Part shown: positions 15,707 through 24,622 of the stretch, one piece after another
Layout of the letters: every line of letters begins with the position of its first letter
How positions within the stretch are numbered: position 1 is the stretch's first letter
NCBI GenBank assembly: GCA_003223395.1
Contig: QHUZ01000022.1
Span: forward strand, 20,078 to 84,077
Source: Gemmatimonadota bacterium
GTDB taxonomy: Bacteria; Gemmatimonadota; Gemmatimonadetes; Gemmatimonadales; GWC2-71-9
Length of the DNA: 64,000 bases
Direction of reading: 5' to 3'
Program-made: the position numbers and the translations under genes
The notes under the pieces: model-generated
What the model saw: the letters and a program-made list of their open reading frames with translations, nothing else
The model's database searches: none
Told to the model about the DNA's origin: nothing

Positions 15707-18394
15707 ATGCCGACGATGCTCCAGCTGCTCCTCGCTCTGGCGGGAAATCATCCGCCCCTCGTTGTCGTGGACTCGCCACCTCCAGCGCCGCCGGCGCCGC
15801 AGCAGGTCCGTGCCATTCGCCTGAATGGTGGTCAGGCCGTCACGATCGACGGTGTGCTGAACGAACCCCTCTGGCAGGCCGCCGAGCGGCTCACCGGGTT
15901 TACGCAGCGCGATCCCAATCAGGGGGCGATGCCGACCGAGAGCACGGTCGTCTTCGTGGCGTACGACGACGCGGCGCTCTACATCGGGGCGCGGCTTTAC
16001 GACTCGCATCCCGATTCGATCGTCGGGCGCCTCGCACGCCGCGATCAGGGCACCAGCTCCGACCGCTTCCAGGTCTACATCGATTCCTATCACGACAAGC
16101 GCAGCGGCTTCTACTTCGGGATCAATGCGGCCGGGACGCTCTATGACGGGACGCTCTTCAACGACGACTGGGACGACGACACCTGGGACGGCGTGTGGGA
16201 AGGGAAGGTCACTCGGGACGCGTCGGGGTGGACCATCGAGATGCGCATCCCGTACTCCCAGCTCCGGTTCGTGAAAAGCCCGCAGTACGTGTGGGGCATC
16301 AATTTCCGCCGCGATATCGCGCGCAAGAACGAGTTCGATTACATCGTCTACACGCCGCGCGAGGCCCGAGGCTTCGTGTCGCGGTTCCCGGATCTCGTGG
16401 GGATCGAGCGCATCGCGCCGCCACGGCGCCTCGAGATCTCGCCTTATGCGACGAGCCGCGCCGCATTTACCCATCCGCCGGCCGGTAACCCGTTCAACGA
16501 CGGCTCAAAGTTCGACCCCGGATTCGGCGCTGATGCGAAGATCGGCCTCGGCTCGAATCTGACGCTCAACGCCACCATCAATCCCGATTTCGGCCAGGTC
16601 GAAGTCGATCCCGCCGTCGTGAACCTGAGCGATCGCGAGACCTTCTTCAACGAAAAGCGGCCGTTCTTCGTCGAGGGCTCTTCCATTTTCGAATTCGGGT
16701 TCGGCGGCCAGAGCAATTTCTGGGGATTCAATTGGTCGGGGCCGAGCTTCTTCTACAGCAGGCGCATCGGCCGCTCGCTTTCAGCACCGGGCGCGCCTGC
16801 CAACGGGTACGTCGACGGGCCCGACGGCGCGCACATCCTCGGCGCGCTGAAGTTGACCGGCAAAGTCGCAGGCAGCTGGAACGTCGGGGGCCTCACCGCG
16901 GTCACGGCTCGCGAGCGCGCGACCCTGCAGGACAGCCTTGGGGTGCGCTGGGGCCAGGAAATGGAGCCGCTCGCGGCCTACGGCGTGTATCGGGCGCAGA
17001 AAGAGTTCGACAAGGGCCGGCAGGGGCTCGGATTCATCAGCACATTCGCCGGTCGCGCGTTCGAGGATCCCGCGCTGCGGGACGTCCGGAACAACACCTC
17101 TGGGACGCTGGGAGCCGACGGCTGGGTCTTTCTGGATAGCGCGAAGACGTGGGTGACGACCGCGTGGGTCGCGGGCTCGCGCATCGCAGGATCGCCGGCC
17201 CGGCTCACCGCGGTGCAGCGCAATTCGGTGCACTATTTTCAGCGCCCCGACGCACCGAGTGTACGAGTCGATTCGAACGCCACGTCGCTCACGGGTACGG
17301 CGGCACGGTTCACGCTCGCCAAGCAGCGTGGCAATACCTTCGTGAACTCCGCGTTCGGCATCATCTCGCCCGGATTCGACGTAAACGATCTCGGCTTCCT
17401 GTCGCGGACCGGGTACATCAACATGCATCTGGGCGGCGGGCGCAGCTGGAGCAAACCCGGCAAACATTTCCGCTATGCGGAAACCGGCGGCGCGCTGTTC
17501 CGAAACTACGACTGGGACGGCAACATCAACTGGTCGGGTGGGTTCAACTTCGGCTATGTGCAGTTCAACAACTACTACTGGGTCAACTGGAACGTCGCGT
17601 ACAATCCGTGGACCGTCGACAATCGCCGCACGCGCGGTGGACCCTTGCTGCTGCTGCCGCCGGGATATCAGTTCGGGCTCGACTTGGGTTCGGACAGCCG
17701 CAAATCGCTGACCCTCAGCGGCGGCGCGTTCACGTACTTCCGCTCGTCACAGGACGTAGAGTGGTCCACGTACGTCAACATGCAGTACCGGCCCGCTCCC
17801 AACGTCTCGGTCAGTGTGGGACCGAACCTGTACAAACAGACCCAGCCCTATCAGTACATCACCGCGATTGCCGACTCAACCGGTGGGGCGCCCAACACGT
17901 TCAACACTCACTACATCTTCGGTGGGCTCAGTCAGACGGAATTGTCGGCAGCCATTCGTCTCAACTGGACCTACAGCCCGATGCTTTCGCTGCAGCTCTA
18001 CGCGCAGCCGCTGATTTCAGCGGGCCGCTACGACTACTACCGCGAGCTCGCAAGGCCGCGCAGTGCGTCGTTCATCCGCTACGGCCGCGACAACGGGTCG
18101 ACGATCGCGTACGTCGATTCGACGAACTCGTACACCGTCGATCCCGACGGCCCGGGCCCGGCGCAGCCGATGTCGTTTGGCAACCAGAGCTTCAACTTCA
18201 AGTCGCTGCGCGGCAACGCCGTGCTGCGCTGGGAGTACATGCCGGGTTCGACGCTGTACTTCGTCTGGACGCAGAGCCGCTCGGCCTTCGATGACAACGG
18301 AGACTTCAGGTTCGGCTCCTCAATGCGGAGCATGCTCACGGCGCCTGCCGAGAACATTTTCATGATCAAAGCGACGTATTGGTGGAATCCGTAG
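15707..18394 (+). CDS. DUF5916 outer-membrane protein with N-terminal CBM9-like domain
   Basis: 895 residues. After a short hydrophobic leader (MLQLLLALAG) and a proline-rich linker, residues about 38-220 resemble the carbohydrate-binding-family-9-like sandwich (IDGVLNEPLWQAAERLTGF, VAYDDAALYIGARLYDS). The rest is the DUF5916 region with its hallmark NPDFGQVEVDPAVVNLSDRE and FFNEKRPFFVEG, followed by a long series of amphipathic beta-strands consistent with an outer-membrane barrel. Function of the family is not established; a role in binding or passing a surface ligand is only a guess. It stands alone between two copies of the same palindrome. Confidence 0.85.
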   Translation: MPTMLQLLLALAGNHPPLVVVDSPPPAPPAPQQVRAIRLNGGQAVTIDGVLNEPLWQAAERLTGFTQRDPNQGAMPTESTVVFVAYDDAALYIGARLYDSHPDSIVGRLARRDQGTSSDRFQVYIDSYHDKRSGFYFGINAAGTLYDGTLFNDDWDDDTWDGVWEGKVTRDASGWTIEMRIPYSQLRFVKSPQYVWGINFRRDIARKNEFDYIVYTPREARGFVSRFPDLVGIERIAPPRRLEISPYATSRAAFTHPPAGNPFNDGSKFDPGFGADAKIGLGSNLTLNATINPDFGQVEVDPAVVNLSDRETFFNEKRPFFVEGSSIFEFGFGGQSNFWGFNWSGPSFFYSRRIGRSLSAPGAPANGYVDGPDGAHILGALKLTGKVAGSWNVGGLTAVTARERATLQDSLGVRWGQEMEPLAAYGVYRAQKEFDKGRQGLGFISTFAGRAFEDPALRDVRNNTSGTLGADGWVFLDSAKTWVTTAWVAGSRIAGSPARLTAVQRNSVHYFQRPDAPSVRVDSNATSLTGTAARFTLAKQRGNTFVNSAFGIISPGFDVNDLGFLSRTGYINMHLGGGRSWSKPGKHFRYAETGGALFRNYDWDGNINWSGGFNFGYVQFNNYYWVNWNVAYNPWTVDNRRTRGGPLLLLPPGYQFGLDLGSDSRKSLTLSGGAFTYFRSSQDVEWSTYVNMQYRPAPNVSVSVGPNLYKQTQPYQYITAIADSTGGAPNTFNTHYIFGGLSQTELSAAIRLNWTYSPMLSLQLYAQPLISAGRYDYYRELARPRSASFIRYGRDNGSTIAYVDSTNSYTVDPDGPGPAQPMSFGNQSFNFKSLRGNAVLRWEYMPGSTLYFVWTQSRSAFDDNGDFRFGSSMRSMLTAPAENIFMIKATYWWNP

Positions 18395-18420
18395 ACAAAC
18401 GGCTGATGTGATGGGGTAAT

Positions 18421-18448
18421 GTAGGGGCGCAGCATGCTGCGCCCCTAC
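18421..18448. repeat. Perfect palindrome, copy 2 (bidirectional terminator or REP-like)
   Basis: A 28-bp perfect palindrome, GTAGGGGCGCAGCA followed by its reverse complement, lies between the convergent ends of the DUF5916 gene (18394) and thiD (18450). Its core is identical over 24 bp to the copy at 15545. Position between convergent genes fits a bidirectional terminator; exact recurrence suggests a dispersed repeat family. Confidence 0.82.
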
Positions 18449-18449
18449 T

Positions 18450-19262
18450 TCACATCCCCTCCTGCGGCGGCCTGGGCGGCGCCGGCACAAAATGATTTAA
18501 CGGTCCGTGTCCCTTGCCAAACCCCGGCGCCGCCGCAATCGCGCGATGGACGAAGTCGAGGCCATCGGCCACGGCCTGTTCCAGCGGCCGCCCCAACGCG
18601 AGCCCCGCTGTTATCGCGGCCGACAGCGTGCAGCCGGTGCCATGCGTTGACGTCGTGTCGATGCGCGCATGGGTGAAGCGGTGCACCGAGCCGTCGTGCA
18701 CCAGGACGTCGACGATCGTCGTCGTGTCGGCCAGATGCCCGCCTTTCACGAGCGCGGCGCGCGCACCCAGCGCGACGAGCGCGCGCCCGGCCCGCTCCAT
18801 CTGATCGGGCGTTCGCACCTCCCCGCCGACGAGAATCTCCGCCTCGTTCAGATTCGGCGTCACGAGGAGTGCGAGCGGGGCGAGGCGTCGCGCGATGCGC
18901 TGCTCGGCAGCGCGATCGAGCAACCGGTCGCCGGACGTCGCCACCATCACGGGGTCGAGCACGTAGGTCGTGAAACGATGCCGGGCGATGCGTTCCGCGA
19001 CGGTGTCGACGATGTCTCGCGATCCCAGCATGCCGGTCTTGATCGCGGCCGGTCGCAGGTCTTCCGCCAGCGCGTCGATCTGCTTGGCCACCAGCTCGGC
19101 GGGCAACGCCTGCCAGGCGGAGACGCCGATCGTGTTCTGGGCGGTGACCGCCGTGATTGCGCTGGTGCCATAGACGCCGAACTGATGAAACGTCTTGAGA
19201 TCGGCCTGGATACCGGCCGCGCCACCCGAATCGGAGCCCGCGATCGTGAGCGCGATTCTCAT
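18450..19262 (-). CDS. thiD: Hydroxymethylpyrimidine/phosphomethylpyrimidine kinase
   Basis: 270-residue ribokinase-fold enzyme that phosphorylates HMP and HMP-P for thiamine biosynthesis or salvage. Motifs seen are [18 protein letters not shown] at the N-terminus, [31 protein letters not shown], and the anion-hole/catalytic loop [10 protein letters not shown] with the Cys typical of ThiD. No other thi gene adjoins it. The 57-bp divergent gap to the methyltransferase gene is too short for a TPP riboswitch, and none is seen. Confidence 0.95.
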   Translation of the reverse strand: MRIALTIAGSDSGGAAGIQADLKTFHQFGVYGTSAITAVTAQNTIGVSAWQALPAELVAKQIDALAEDLRPAAIKTGMLGSRDIVDTVAERIARHRFTTYVLDPVMVATSGDRLLDRAAEQRIARRLAPLALLVTPNLNEAEILVGGEVRTPDQMERAGRALVALGARAALVKGGHLADTTTIVDVLVHDGSVHRFTHARIDTTSTHGTGCTLSAAITAGLALGRPLEQAVADGLDFVHRAIAAAPGFGKGHGPLNHFVPAPPRPPQEGM

Positions 19263-19319
19263 GAAGTCCGGAGCGGTGCCTTGGCGAAACCAAGGACGGT
19301 CGCAATCTTAGGGGCACCT

Positions 19320-20117
19320 GTGACCGGTACGAGGACACGCATTCGCAGTAATCTGCAGTCGACCGTCCGCGATCTCCAACGCCGCAAGGCGCGCGGACGG
19401 CGCGGGCTGGCGGTTGTGGAGGGCGTGCGGCTCGTGGAAGAGGCGCTGGCCGCCGGTCTCGAGTTCAAAGGCGCCCTCGTGTCGCCCGAGCTCGCGCGCA
19501 CGACGCGAGGCCAGGCGCTCACGGCCGAGCTCGCGAGCCACGCGGTCGCCGTCGAGGAAGTCGGCTCGCGGACGTTCGGCGATCTCGCCGGCACCGACAC
19601 GCCGCAGGGAATTCTCGCGATCGTGCAGCCGCGCACGTGGGCGCTGACGGACATCGCCACGGGGCCGCTGCTCGTCGTGGACGGCGTGCAGGATCCCGGC
19701 AACGTCGGCACGCTGATCCGCACCGCGCACGCGCTCGGCGCATCGGCGAGTCTGTTGCTCCGCGGCAGCGCGGACCCGATGAATCCGAAGGCGTTGCGGG
19801 CGGCGATGGGCGCGACGTTCCGGCACCCCGTCGTGCAGCTCGACGACGGACCGTTCATCACGTGGGCGCGGGAGCGCGGCTTCACGTTGTGGGCCGCCGC
19901 GGCGGACGGTGCGCCGCTCCCGCGCGCGCTCGATTCGAGGACTTCGCCCAAGGAGCTGATTGCTGTGATCGTCGGGAACGAAGGAGCGGGGATTCGCCCG
20001 CAGCTCAATGAGATCGCGGCGCAGCGGGTCGCGATTCCGCTGGCGCGTGGCGCCGAGTCGCTCAACGTCGCCGTGGCGACGGGAATCCTGCTCTACGAGG
20101 TTCTGCGTGGGCGTTGA
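19320..20117 (+). CDS. SpoU/TrmH-family RNA 2'-O-methyltransferase
   Basis: 265-residue SPOUT methyltransferase that methylates ribose in tRNA or rRNA. The N-terminal substrate-binding part (RRKARGRRGLAVVEGVRLVEEAL) is followed by the knotted catalytic domain with DGVQDPGNVGTLIRTAHALG (motif 1), IVGNEGAGI (motif 2) and IPLARGAESLNVAVATGILLYE (motif 3). The GTG at 19320 gives the expected start; the frame continues upstream to 18669 but that portion is antisense to thiD. It resembles RlmB/TsnR-like enzymes; the exact target nucleotide cannot be told. Confidence 0.9.
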   Translation: MTGTRTRIRSNLQSTVRDLQRRKARGRRGLAVVEGVRLVEEALAAGLEFKGALVSPELARTTRGQALTAELASHAVAVEEVGSRTFGDLAGTDTPQGILAIVQPRTWALTDIATGPLLVVDGVQDPGNVGTLIRTAHALGASASLLLRGSADPMNPKALRAAMGATFRHPVVQLDDGPFITWARERGFTLWAAAADGAPLPRALDSRTSPKELIAVIVGNEGAGIRPQLNEIAAQRVAIPLARGAESLNVAVATGILLYEVLRGR

Positions 20118-20877
20118 TATCGTCATCCTGGCGGGTGTCGTGCTGCTCGGCCTCTGCGTCGGCAGCTTCCTCAACGTCTGCATCCTGCGGCTGCCGCGCG
20201 ATCAGTCGTTGATCCGGCCGCGCTCGACCTGCCCGAACTGTAAACAGCCCATCGCCTGGCGCGACAACATCCCCGTCTTTTCCTGGCTGTGGCTGCGCGG
20301 CAAATGCCGCTGGTGTCATCATCCCATCTCCAAACAGTATCCGCTCATCGAGGCGCTGGTCGGCGTATTGTTCGGCGCCTCGCTGCTGGCGTATGGCATG
20401 ACGTGGCACGCCGTCGCGGCTGCGCTGTTCGGGACACTGCTGCTCGGCATCGCAATCACCGACGCGCGCCACTACATCATCCCGGACGAGTTCACCTGGG
20501 GCGGGCTCGTCATCGGGCTGCTGCTCGCACTCGGCGGCGGCGTGGATGGCTTTCTGCAGGCGCTGCTCGGCGCGGCGGTCGGGTTCGTGCTGCTCTGGCT
20601 CGTCGGAATGGCGGGAACGTGGGTCTTCAAAGAAGAAGCAATGGGCGGCGGGGACGTAAAAATGATGGCGATGGTCGGCAGCTTCGTCGGGTGGCGCGGC
20701 GTGCTGCTCACCGTGTTCGCGGGTGCAGCGCTGGGCTCGCTCATCTTCATCCCACTGTCGATCAAAAAGAAGCGACTGGTGCCGTTCGGGGTATTCCTCG
20801 CTGTTGGTGCGGCGGTGGCGTTCCTGTTTGGTGACGTGATCATTGCCTGGTACGGGCATTTCCTCAAAGGCGACTGA
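20107..20877 (+). CDS. pilD: Type IV prepilin peptidase / N-methyltransferase
   Basis: 256-residue inner-membrane aspartyl protease that cleaves and methylates type IV prepilins or type II secretion pseudopilins. It carries the cytoplasmic zinc-type tetracysteine (CPNCKQPI and CRWCHHPI), the PRDQSLIRPRS loop, and the two catalytic Asp motifs TDARHYIIPDE and GGGDVKMMAM. About eight hydrophobic spans are visible. The GTG at 20107 overlaps the methyltransferase end by 11 bp. No pilin genes are near, as is common for pilD. Confidence 0.93.
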   Translation: MGVDIVILAGVVLLGLCVGSFLNVCILRLPRDQSLIRPRSTCPNCKQPIAWRDNIPVFSWLWLRGKCRWCHHPISKQYPLIEALVGVLFGASLLAYGMTWHAVAAALFGTLLLGIAITDARHYIIPDEFTWGGLVIGLLLALGGGVDGFLQALLGAAVGFVLLWLVGMAGTWVFKEEAMGGGDVKMMAMVGSFVGWRGVLLTVFAGAALGSLIFIPLSIKKKRLVPFGVFLAVGAAVAFLFGDVIIAWYGHFLKGD

Positions 20878-20880
20878 TAG

Positions 20881-22047
20881 ATGGGTAATCCCTTCGAAGG
20901 ACTATTTGACTCGGGCGACGTGCTGGAGCGCGTCGGGATCGATCTCACGGCGCAGGCGCGCCGCGGCGATCTCGAGCCGGTGCGGTGCCGCGACGCCGAG
21001 ATCTCGCGCGTCGTGGATATCCTGCTGCGGCAGGGGAAGAACAACGCCGCGCTCGTGGGACGCGCCGGGGTCGGGAAGACCGCTGTGGTGGAAGGCCTGG
21101 CACAACGCATCGCGGCCGGGGACGTGCCACCCGCCCTCAAGGATGCGCGCATTCTGGGACTGGACCACGTTTCGATGCTGGCGGGCACGTCGTTCCGCGG
21201 CCAGTACGAAGAGCGGATCCGCCGTCTCGTGCAGGCCCTGCAAGCCGACCGCAATCTGATCTTGTTCGTGGACGAGCTGCACAACCTCATCGGGCAGGGC
21301 ACGGCGATGGGCGCGGCGATGGACGCCGCGAACATGCTGAAGCCCGCATTGGTGCGCGGCGACATCCGCGTGATCGGCGCGACGACGGGCGAGGAGTACG
21401 CCAAGTGGATCAAGACAGATCCCGCGCTCGAGCGGCGCTTCCAGCCGGTCACGATCGAAGAGTTGGACGCGATCCAGACATGGGAGGTCCTGGTGGCGCG
21501 CCGGCAGCGGCTCGAGCGGCATCACGCCGTGGCGATCACGGACGACGCGCTCAAGGCGGCGATCGTGCTGACCGACCGCTTTGTGACCGACCGCGCTCGG
21601 CCCGACAAGGCGATCGACGTGCTCGACGAGGCATGCGCGCATGCGCAGGCGACGGCGCGCGTGTCTCCAGAGCTCGACAAGCTGATTCGCGACCGCAAAA
21701 AGGTCGAGGCGATGATTCGCCGCGGATTGACGGAGGAAGGAGACGAGCCGGCACCGCAGGAGCCGATGCCGGATCTCGCGACCGTACTGCAGCGATTTGG
21801 TGAAGAGATCGAGCAAATGCTCGGAGGCGGCGAAGGGCGGCGCAAGGCGGCGAAAGAAGCGGCGGCAGAATCAGCGCCGCCCCCCGCCGCCGCTTCACCT
21901 CGCCGCCCGTCGTTGGAAGACCAGCGCATCGATCTCGACCGCCGCCTGCGCGCCGAGCTCGAGCGGCAGGGCCTCGTCGTCACGGGCAAGGAAGTGGCGC
22001 GCGTCGTCGGGCAGGCTGTCGGGAAGGGGATCGAGTGGGCCGGGTGA
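20881..22047 (+). CDS. Single-ring Clp-like AAA+ ATPase (ClpB/ClpC D1 only)
   Basis: 388 residues. About residues 20-270 match the first AAA+ module (D1) of Clp/Hsp100 proteins: LTAQARRGDLEPVRCRDAE, Walker A GRAGVGKTAVVEGLAQRI (about 60-77), the pore-loop region SFRGQYEERI, Walker B LILFVDELHNL, sensor-1 GATTGEEY, Arg finger in ALERRFQPV, and sensor-2 RPDKAIDVLDEA. There is no Clp N-domain, no second AAA+ module and no ClpP-binding loop. The C-terminal about 110 residues are charged/proline-alanine-rich (about 330-350) and end in a small helical region. A remodelling ATPase with a private partner is plausible. The next gene overlaps it by 13 bp. Confidence 0.8.
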   Translation: MGNPFEGLFDSGDVLERVGIDLTAQARRGDLEPVRCRDAEISRVVDILLRQGKNNAALVGRAGVGKTAVVEGLAQRIAAGDVPPALKDARILGLDHVSMLAGTSFRGQYEERIRRLVQALQADRNLILFVDELHNLIGQGTAMGAAMDAANMLKPALVRGDIRVIGATTGEEYAKWIKTDPALERRFQPVTIEELDAIQTWEVLVARRQRLERHHAVAITDDALKAAIVLTDRFVTDRARPDKAIDVLDEACAHAQATARVSPELDKLIRDRKKVEAMIRRGLTEEGDEPAPQEPMPDLATVLQRFGEEIEQMLGGGEGRRKAAKEAAAESAPPPAAASPRRPSLEDQRIDLDRRLRAELERQGLVVTGKEVARVVGQAVGKGIEWAG

Positions 22048-23264
22048 GCCGACTCGCTGTCGGTGGTGTCGTCGTGGTGCTGAGCTTGGGATGCCGCGAG
22101 CGTGCGCAGGCGGTGCAGGGCGAGGCGGAGCTGAAGGACATGGTGCACCGGATGATGCCCGTCGTCGCGCAGGCCACCGGGTTACAATTCAAGCGCGAGC
22201 CGCTCGTGCTCCGCCGCAGCCGCGCGCAGGTCCGCGACTACGTCATCCACAAGTTTGACCAAGACCTGCCGGCCGCCGACCTCGCCGGACTGCAGTCGGC
22301 GCTGCGGCTGTTCGGCCTGATTCCCGACTCGCTCCAGCTGCGACCGACGATGATCGACCTGCTCACCGAGCAGATCGCCGGCTACTATGATCCCGACTCG
22401 AACGCGCTGTTCATCCCCGCGGACATCGACGAGTTCCAGCTGCGCATCGTCGTGTCGCACGAGCTGGTGCATGCCTTGCAAGACCAGTACGTCCATCTCG
22501 ATTCGATCATCACGCAGCGCCACGCGAACGACCGGCGCTCGGCCGCGCAGGCCATCCTCGAGGGACAGGCGACCGTCGCACAGATTTCCGTCCTGATGCC
22601 GGAGCAGAAGCCCGACACCTTGCCGCTGGGCTTGTTCTGGAAACAGCGCGCGGCGATGGCCGCGCAGCAGGCGCAAATGAAGGAATTCGCCCGGGCGCCC
22701 CTGTGGATCCGCGAAGGGCTCGTCTTCCCTTACCTCGGCGGGGCCGACTTCATCGTCTGGTTCCGGCGCACCTACCTCGGCCGCTCCGTCCTCGACTCGA
22801 TGCCGAGGTCGACCGAACAGATCCTGCATCCCGAGCGGTACCGTGAGCATGACGAGCCGACGGATTTGAGCTACGCCTCGGGCGAACCGGATACGGTCCG
22901 GTGGGAAGACAACCTGGGCGAGTTCGAAACGCGGCTGCTCTTCCAGCAATTGCTCGGCAACGAAGCGGAAGCGGCGACGCTCGCGACGGGGTGGGATGGC
23001 GATCGCTATCAGGTGCTCGGTGCGAACAGCGATGCGCTCGTGTGGTACAGCGTCTGGGACGACGCCCCGGCAGCGACGCGGTTCACGAGTGGGCTGCAAC
23101 GCGCCTGGGCAACACGACGGCCGGACGGCCGGACGGCCCGACGGTCGGACATAAAACAGCTCACGATCCAAGGCCGGCCGGTTGTCCGCTTGGTTGATGC
23201 TCCCAACGATTGGAAAGGGTGGAGCTCGCTTCCGACCGTACGCCTCAGTGGAGGAGGCGAGTAA
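22035..23264 (+). CDS. Putative zinc metalloprotease lipoprotein
   Basis: 409 residues. It starts with a lipoprotein signal (VGGVVVVLSLGC, Cys near residue 20). The metalloprotease signature HELVHALQDQY (HExxH, about residue 141) and the downstream Glu in ILEGQATVAQISVL suggest a gluzincin-like active site. No family name is recognised with certainty. Two GTG starts are possible: 22035 (good GGAAGG/GGGGA spacing) and 22044 (GTGA overlap with the previous stop). The tail contains a run of GGCCGGAC-type repeats (23119-23150) encoding Arg/Gly-rich residues. It follows the Clp-like ATPase without a gap, so they may work together. Its end overlaps the convergent DUF445 gene by 20 bp. Confidence 0.72.
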   Translation: MGRVSRLAVGGVVVVLSLGCRERAQAVQGEAELKDMVHRMMPVVAQATGLQFKREPLVLRRSRAQVRDYVIHKFDQDLPAADLAGLQSALRLFGLIPDSLQLRPTMIDLLTEQIAGYYDPDSNALFIPADIDEFQLRIVVSHELVHALQDQYVHLDSIITQRHANDRRSAAQAILEGQATVAQISVLMPEQKPDTLPLGLFWKQRAAMAAQQAQMKEFARAPLWIREGLVFPYLGGADFIVWFRRTYLGRSVLDSMPRSTEQILHPERYREHDEPTDLSYASGEPDTVRWEDNLGEFETRLLFQQLLGNEAEAATLATGWDGDRYQVLGANSDALVWYSVWDDAPAATRFTSGLQRAWATRRPDGRTARRSDIKQLTIQGRPVVRLVDAPNDWKGWSSLPTVRLSGGGE

Positions 23265-24561
23265 TCGAGTAGATCAGCAAGCCGACGAGCCCGCCGACGA
23301 GCGTGCCGTTGATCCGCACAAACTGCAGGTCCCGTCCCACCGCCAGCTCGAATCGCCGCGACGTCGCGTCCGGGTCCCAACTCGCCACGGTCTGCGCGAT
23401 CAAGTCACCGATCTCGTGGCGATACTTTTCGACGACCCCTGCCGTGACGTCGATCAGCAGATCGTCGATCTCGGCGAGGAGCGTGGGGTTCGATAGCAGG
23501 GCGACGCCGAATTCGGCGAGGCCGCTGTCGAGCGGGCTTGGCCCGGGATTGGTCCCGCCGTCGGTCCCGGTCGCATACTTGGTCACCGCCTGCCGCACCC
23601 CATCCCACAACTTCCGCGCCAACTCGTCCGTCTGCGCCCCCATGAGCCACTCTTCCTTCAACGCCTCCGCGCGCGCGATCACTTCCGGCGAATGCTGCAA
23701 CCGCTCGATGAAGTCGCGAATCGCGTTGTCGAAGGCGGTGCGCAGCGGATGGGCTGGATCCATCACCATGTCATGCAGCAGGCGTTCGACCGCCACGATG
23801 ATTTTTTGATAGATCTTGTCGTCGAGGACGGGAGGCACCCACCACGGCGTCTCGGCGCGTACGCGCTCCCGGATCAAGTCGCGGTTGTTCCGGACCGCCT
23901 CCGCCGCGAGGCGCACGGTCGCGCTGAGCAGCTCTTCCTGCCGGTTGTCGCCGAGCGCCAGCGCCAGCGTCTTGCCGAGCGCCGGCGCCACGCGAAATGA
24001 GCGCACACGGTTCCGCACGACCTGACTCACGAGATCCTGTAGCTCGTTAGGCGGCAGTCCATCCAGCGTCTTCACGAGACCGCTCGCGAACTGCCGGGAG
24101 ATCTGACGCGCATGCTCGCGGTCGGCGAGCCACTGCGCCGCGCGCTCGGCGGGATGCACGCGACGCAGGTTGGCGGCGATGACTTCGCGCGACAGGAAGT
24201 GGTTCTGTACGAAGTTGCCGAGGATCTGTCCGATCCGCTCTTTCCGTTTGGCGACGATGGCGGTGTGAGGAATCGGCAGGCCGAGTGGGTGTCGGAACAG
24301 CGCCGTGACCGCGAACCAGTCGGCCAGGCCGCCCACCAGTGACGCCTCGGCGGTCGCACGGACGTATCCGAGCCAGGGGTACAGGGGCTCGTAGATGCTC
24401 GCGACGACGAAAATGACCAGCGCGATCGCCAGCAAGCCCGTGGCGCGCCGCTTCATGGCGTTCAGGCGGGCTTCGCGCTCGGCGTCGTCAGGTCTTGTCC
24501 ACTGGGGGATTACCTGCTGCGCCTGCTGCGTCTGCTGCGTCTCAGAGATCTTGCCCAGCAT
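23245..24561 (-). CDS. DUF445 family membrane protein
   Basis: About 438 residues of the DUF445 family (YjiN-like). It has an N-terminal membrane span (TGLLAIALVIFVVASIYEPLYPWLGYV), the family hallmark EASLVGGLADWFAVTALFRHPLGLPIPHTAI, a long helical region and a C-terminal hydrophobic span (INGTLVGGLVGLLIYSIT). The biochemical role of the family is unknown. The ATG at 24561 leaves 61 bp for the divergent ffh promoter; an in-frame ATG at 24606 would leave 16 bp and adds a non-conserved leader, so I prefer 24561 with moderate certainty. A TTGGTT-N17-TAGCTT pair (24585-24613) could serve ffh. Confidence 0.85.
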   Translation of the reverse strand: MLGKISETQQTQQAQQVIPQWTRPDDAEREARLNAMKRRATGLLAIALVIFVVASIYEPLYPWLGYVRATAEASLVGGLADWFAVTALFRHPLGLPIPHTAIVAKRKERIGQILGNFVQNHFLSREVIAANLRRVHPAERAAQWLADREHARQISRQFASGLVKTLDGLPPNELQDLVSQVVRNRVRSFRVAPALGKTLALALGDNRQEELLSATVRLAAEAVRNNRDLIRERVRAETPWWVPPVLDDKIYQKIIVAVERLLHDMVMDPAHPLRTAFDNAIRDFIERLQHSPEVIARAEALKEEWLMGAQTDELARKLWDGVRQAVTKYATGTDGGTNPGPSPLDSGLAEFGVALLSNPTLLAEIDDLLIDVTAGVVEKYRHEIGDLIAQTVASWDPDATSRRFELAVGRDLQFVRINGTLVGGLVGLLIYSITRLLH

Positions 24562-24622
24562 GGGTGCCAAGATAAGGCTCCCCCTTGGTTTAAGGGTACT
24601 CGCCATTTAGCTTGCTACGCTT

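Noticed and set aside
18669..19319. N-terminal extension of the SpoU methyltransferase frame
   Set aside because: This part is antisense to thiD; the conserved protein begins at the GTG of 19320.
19263..19319. TPP riboswitch upstream of thiD
   Set aside because: The divergent gap is 57 bp, too short, and none of the conserved THI-box sequence is present.
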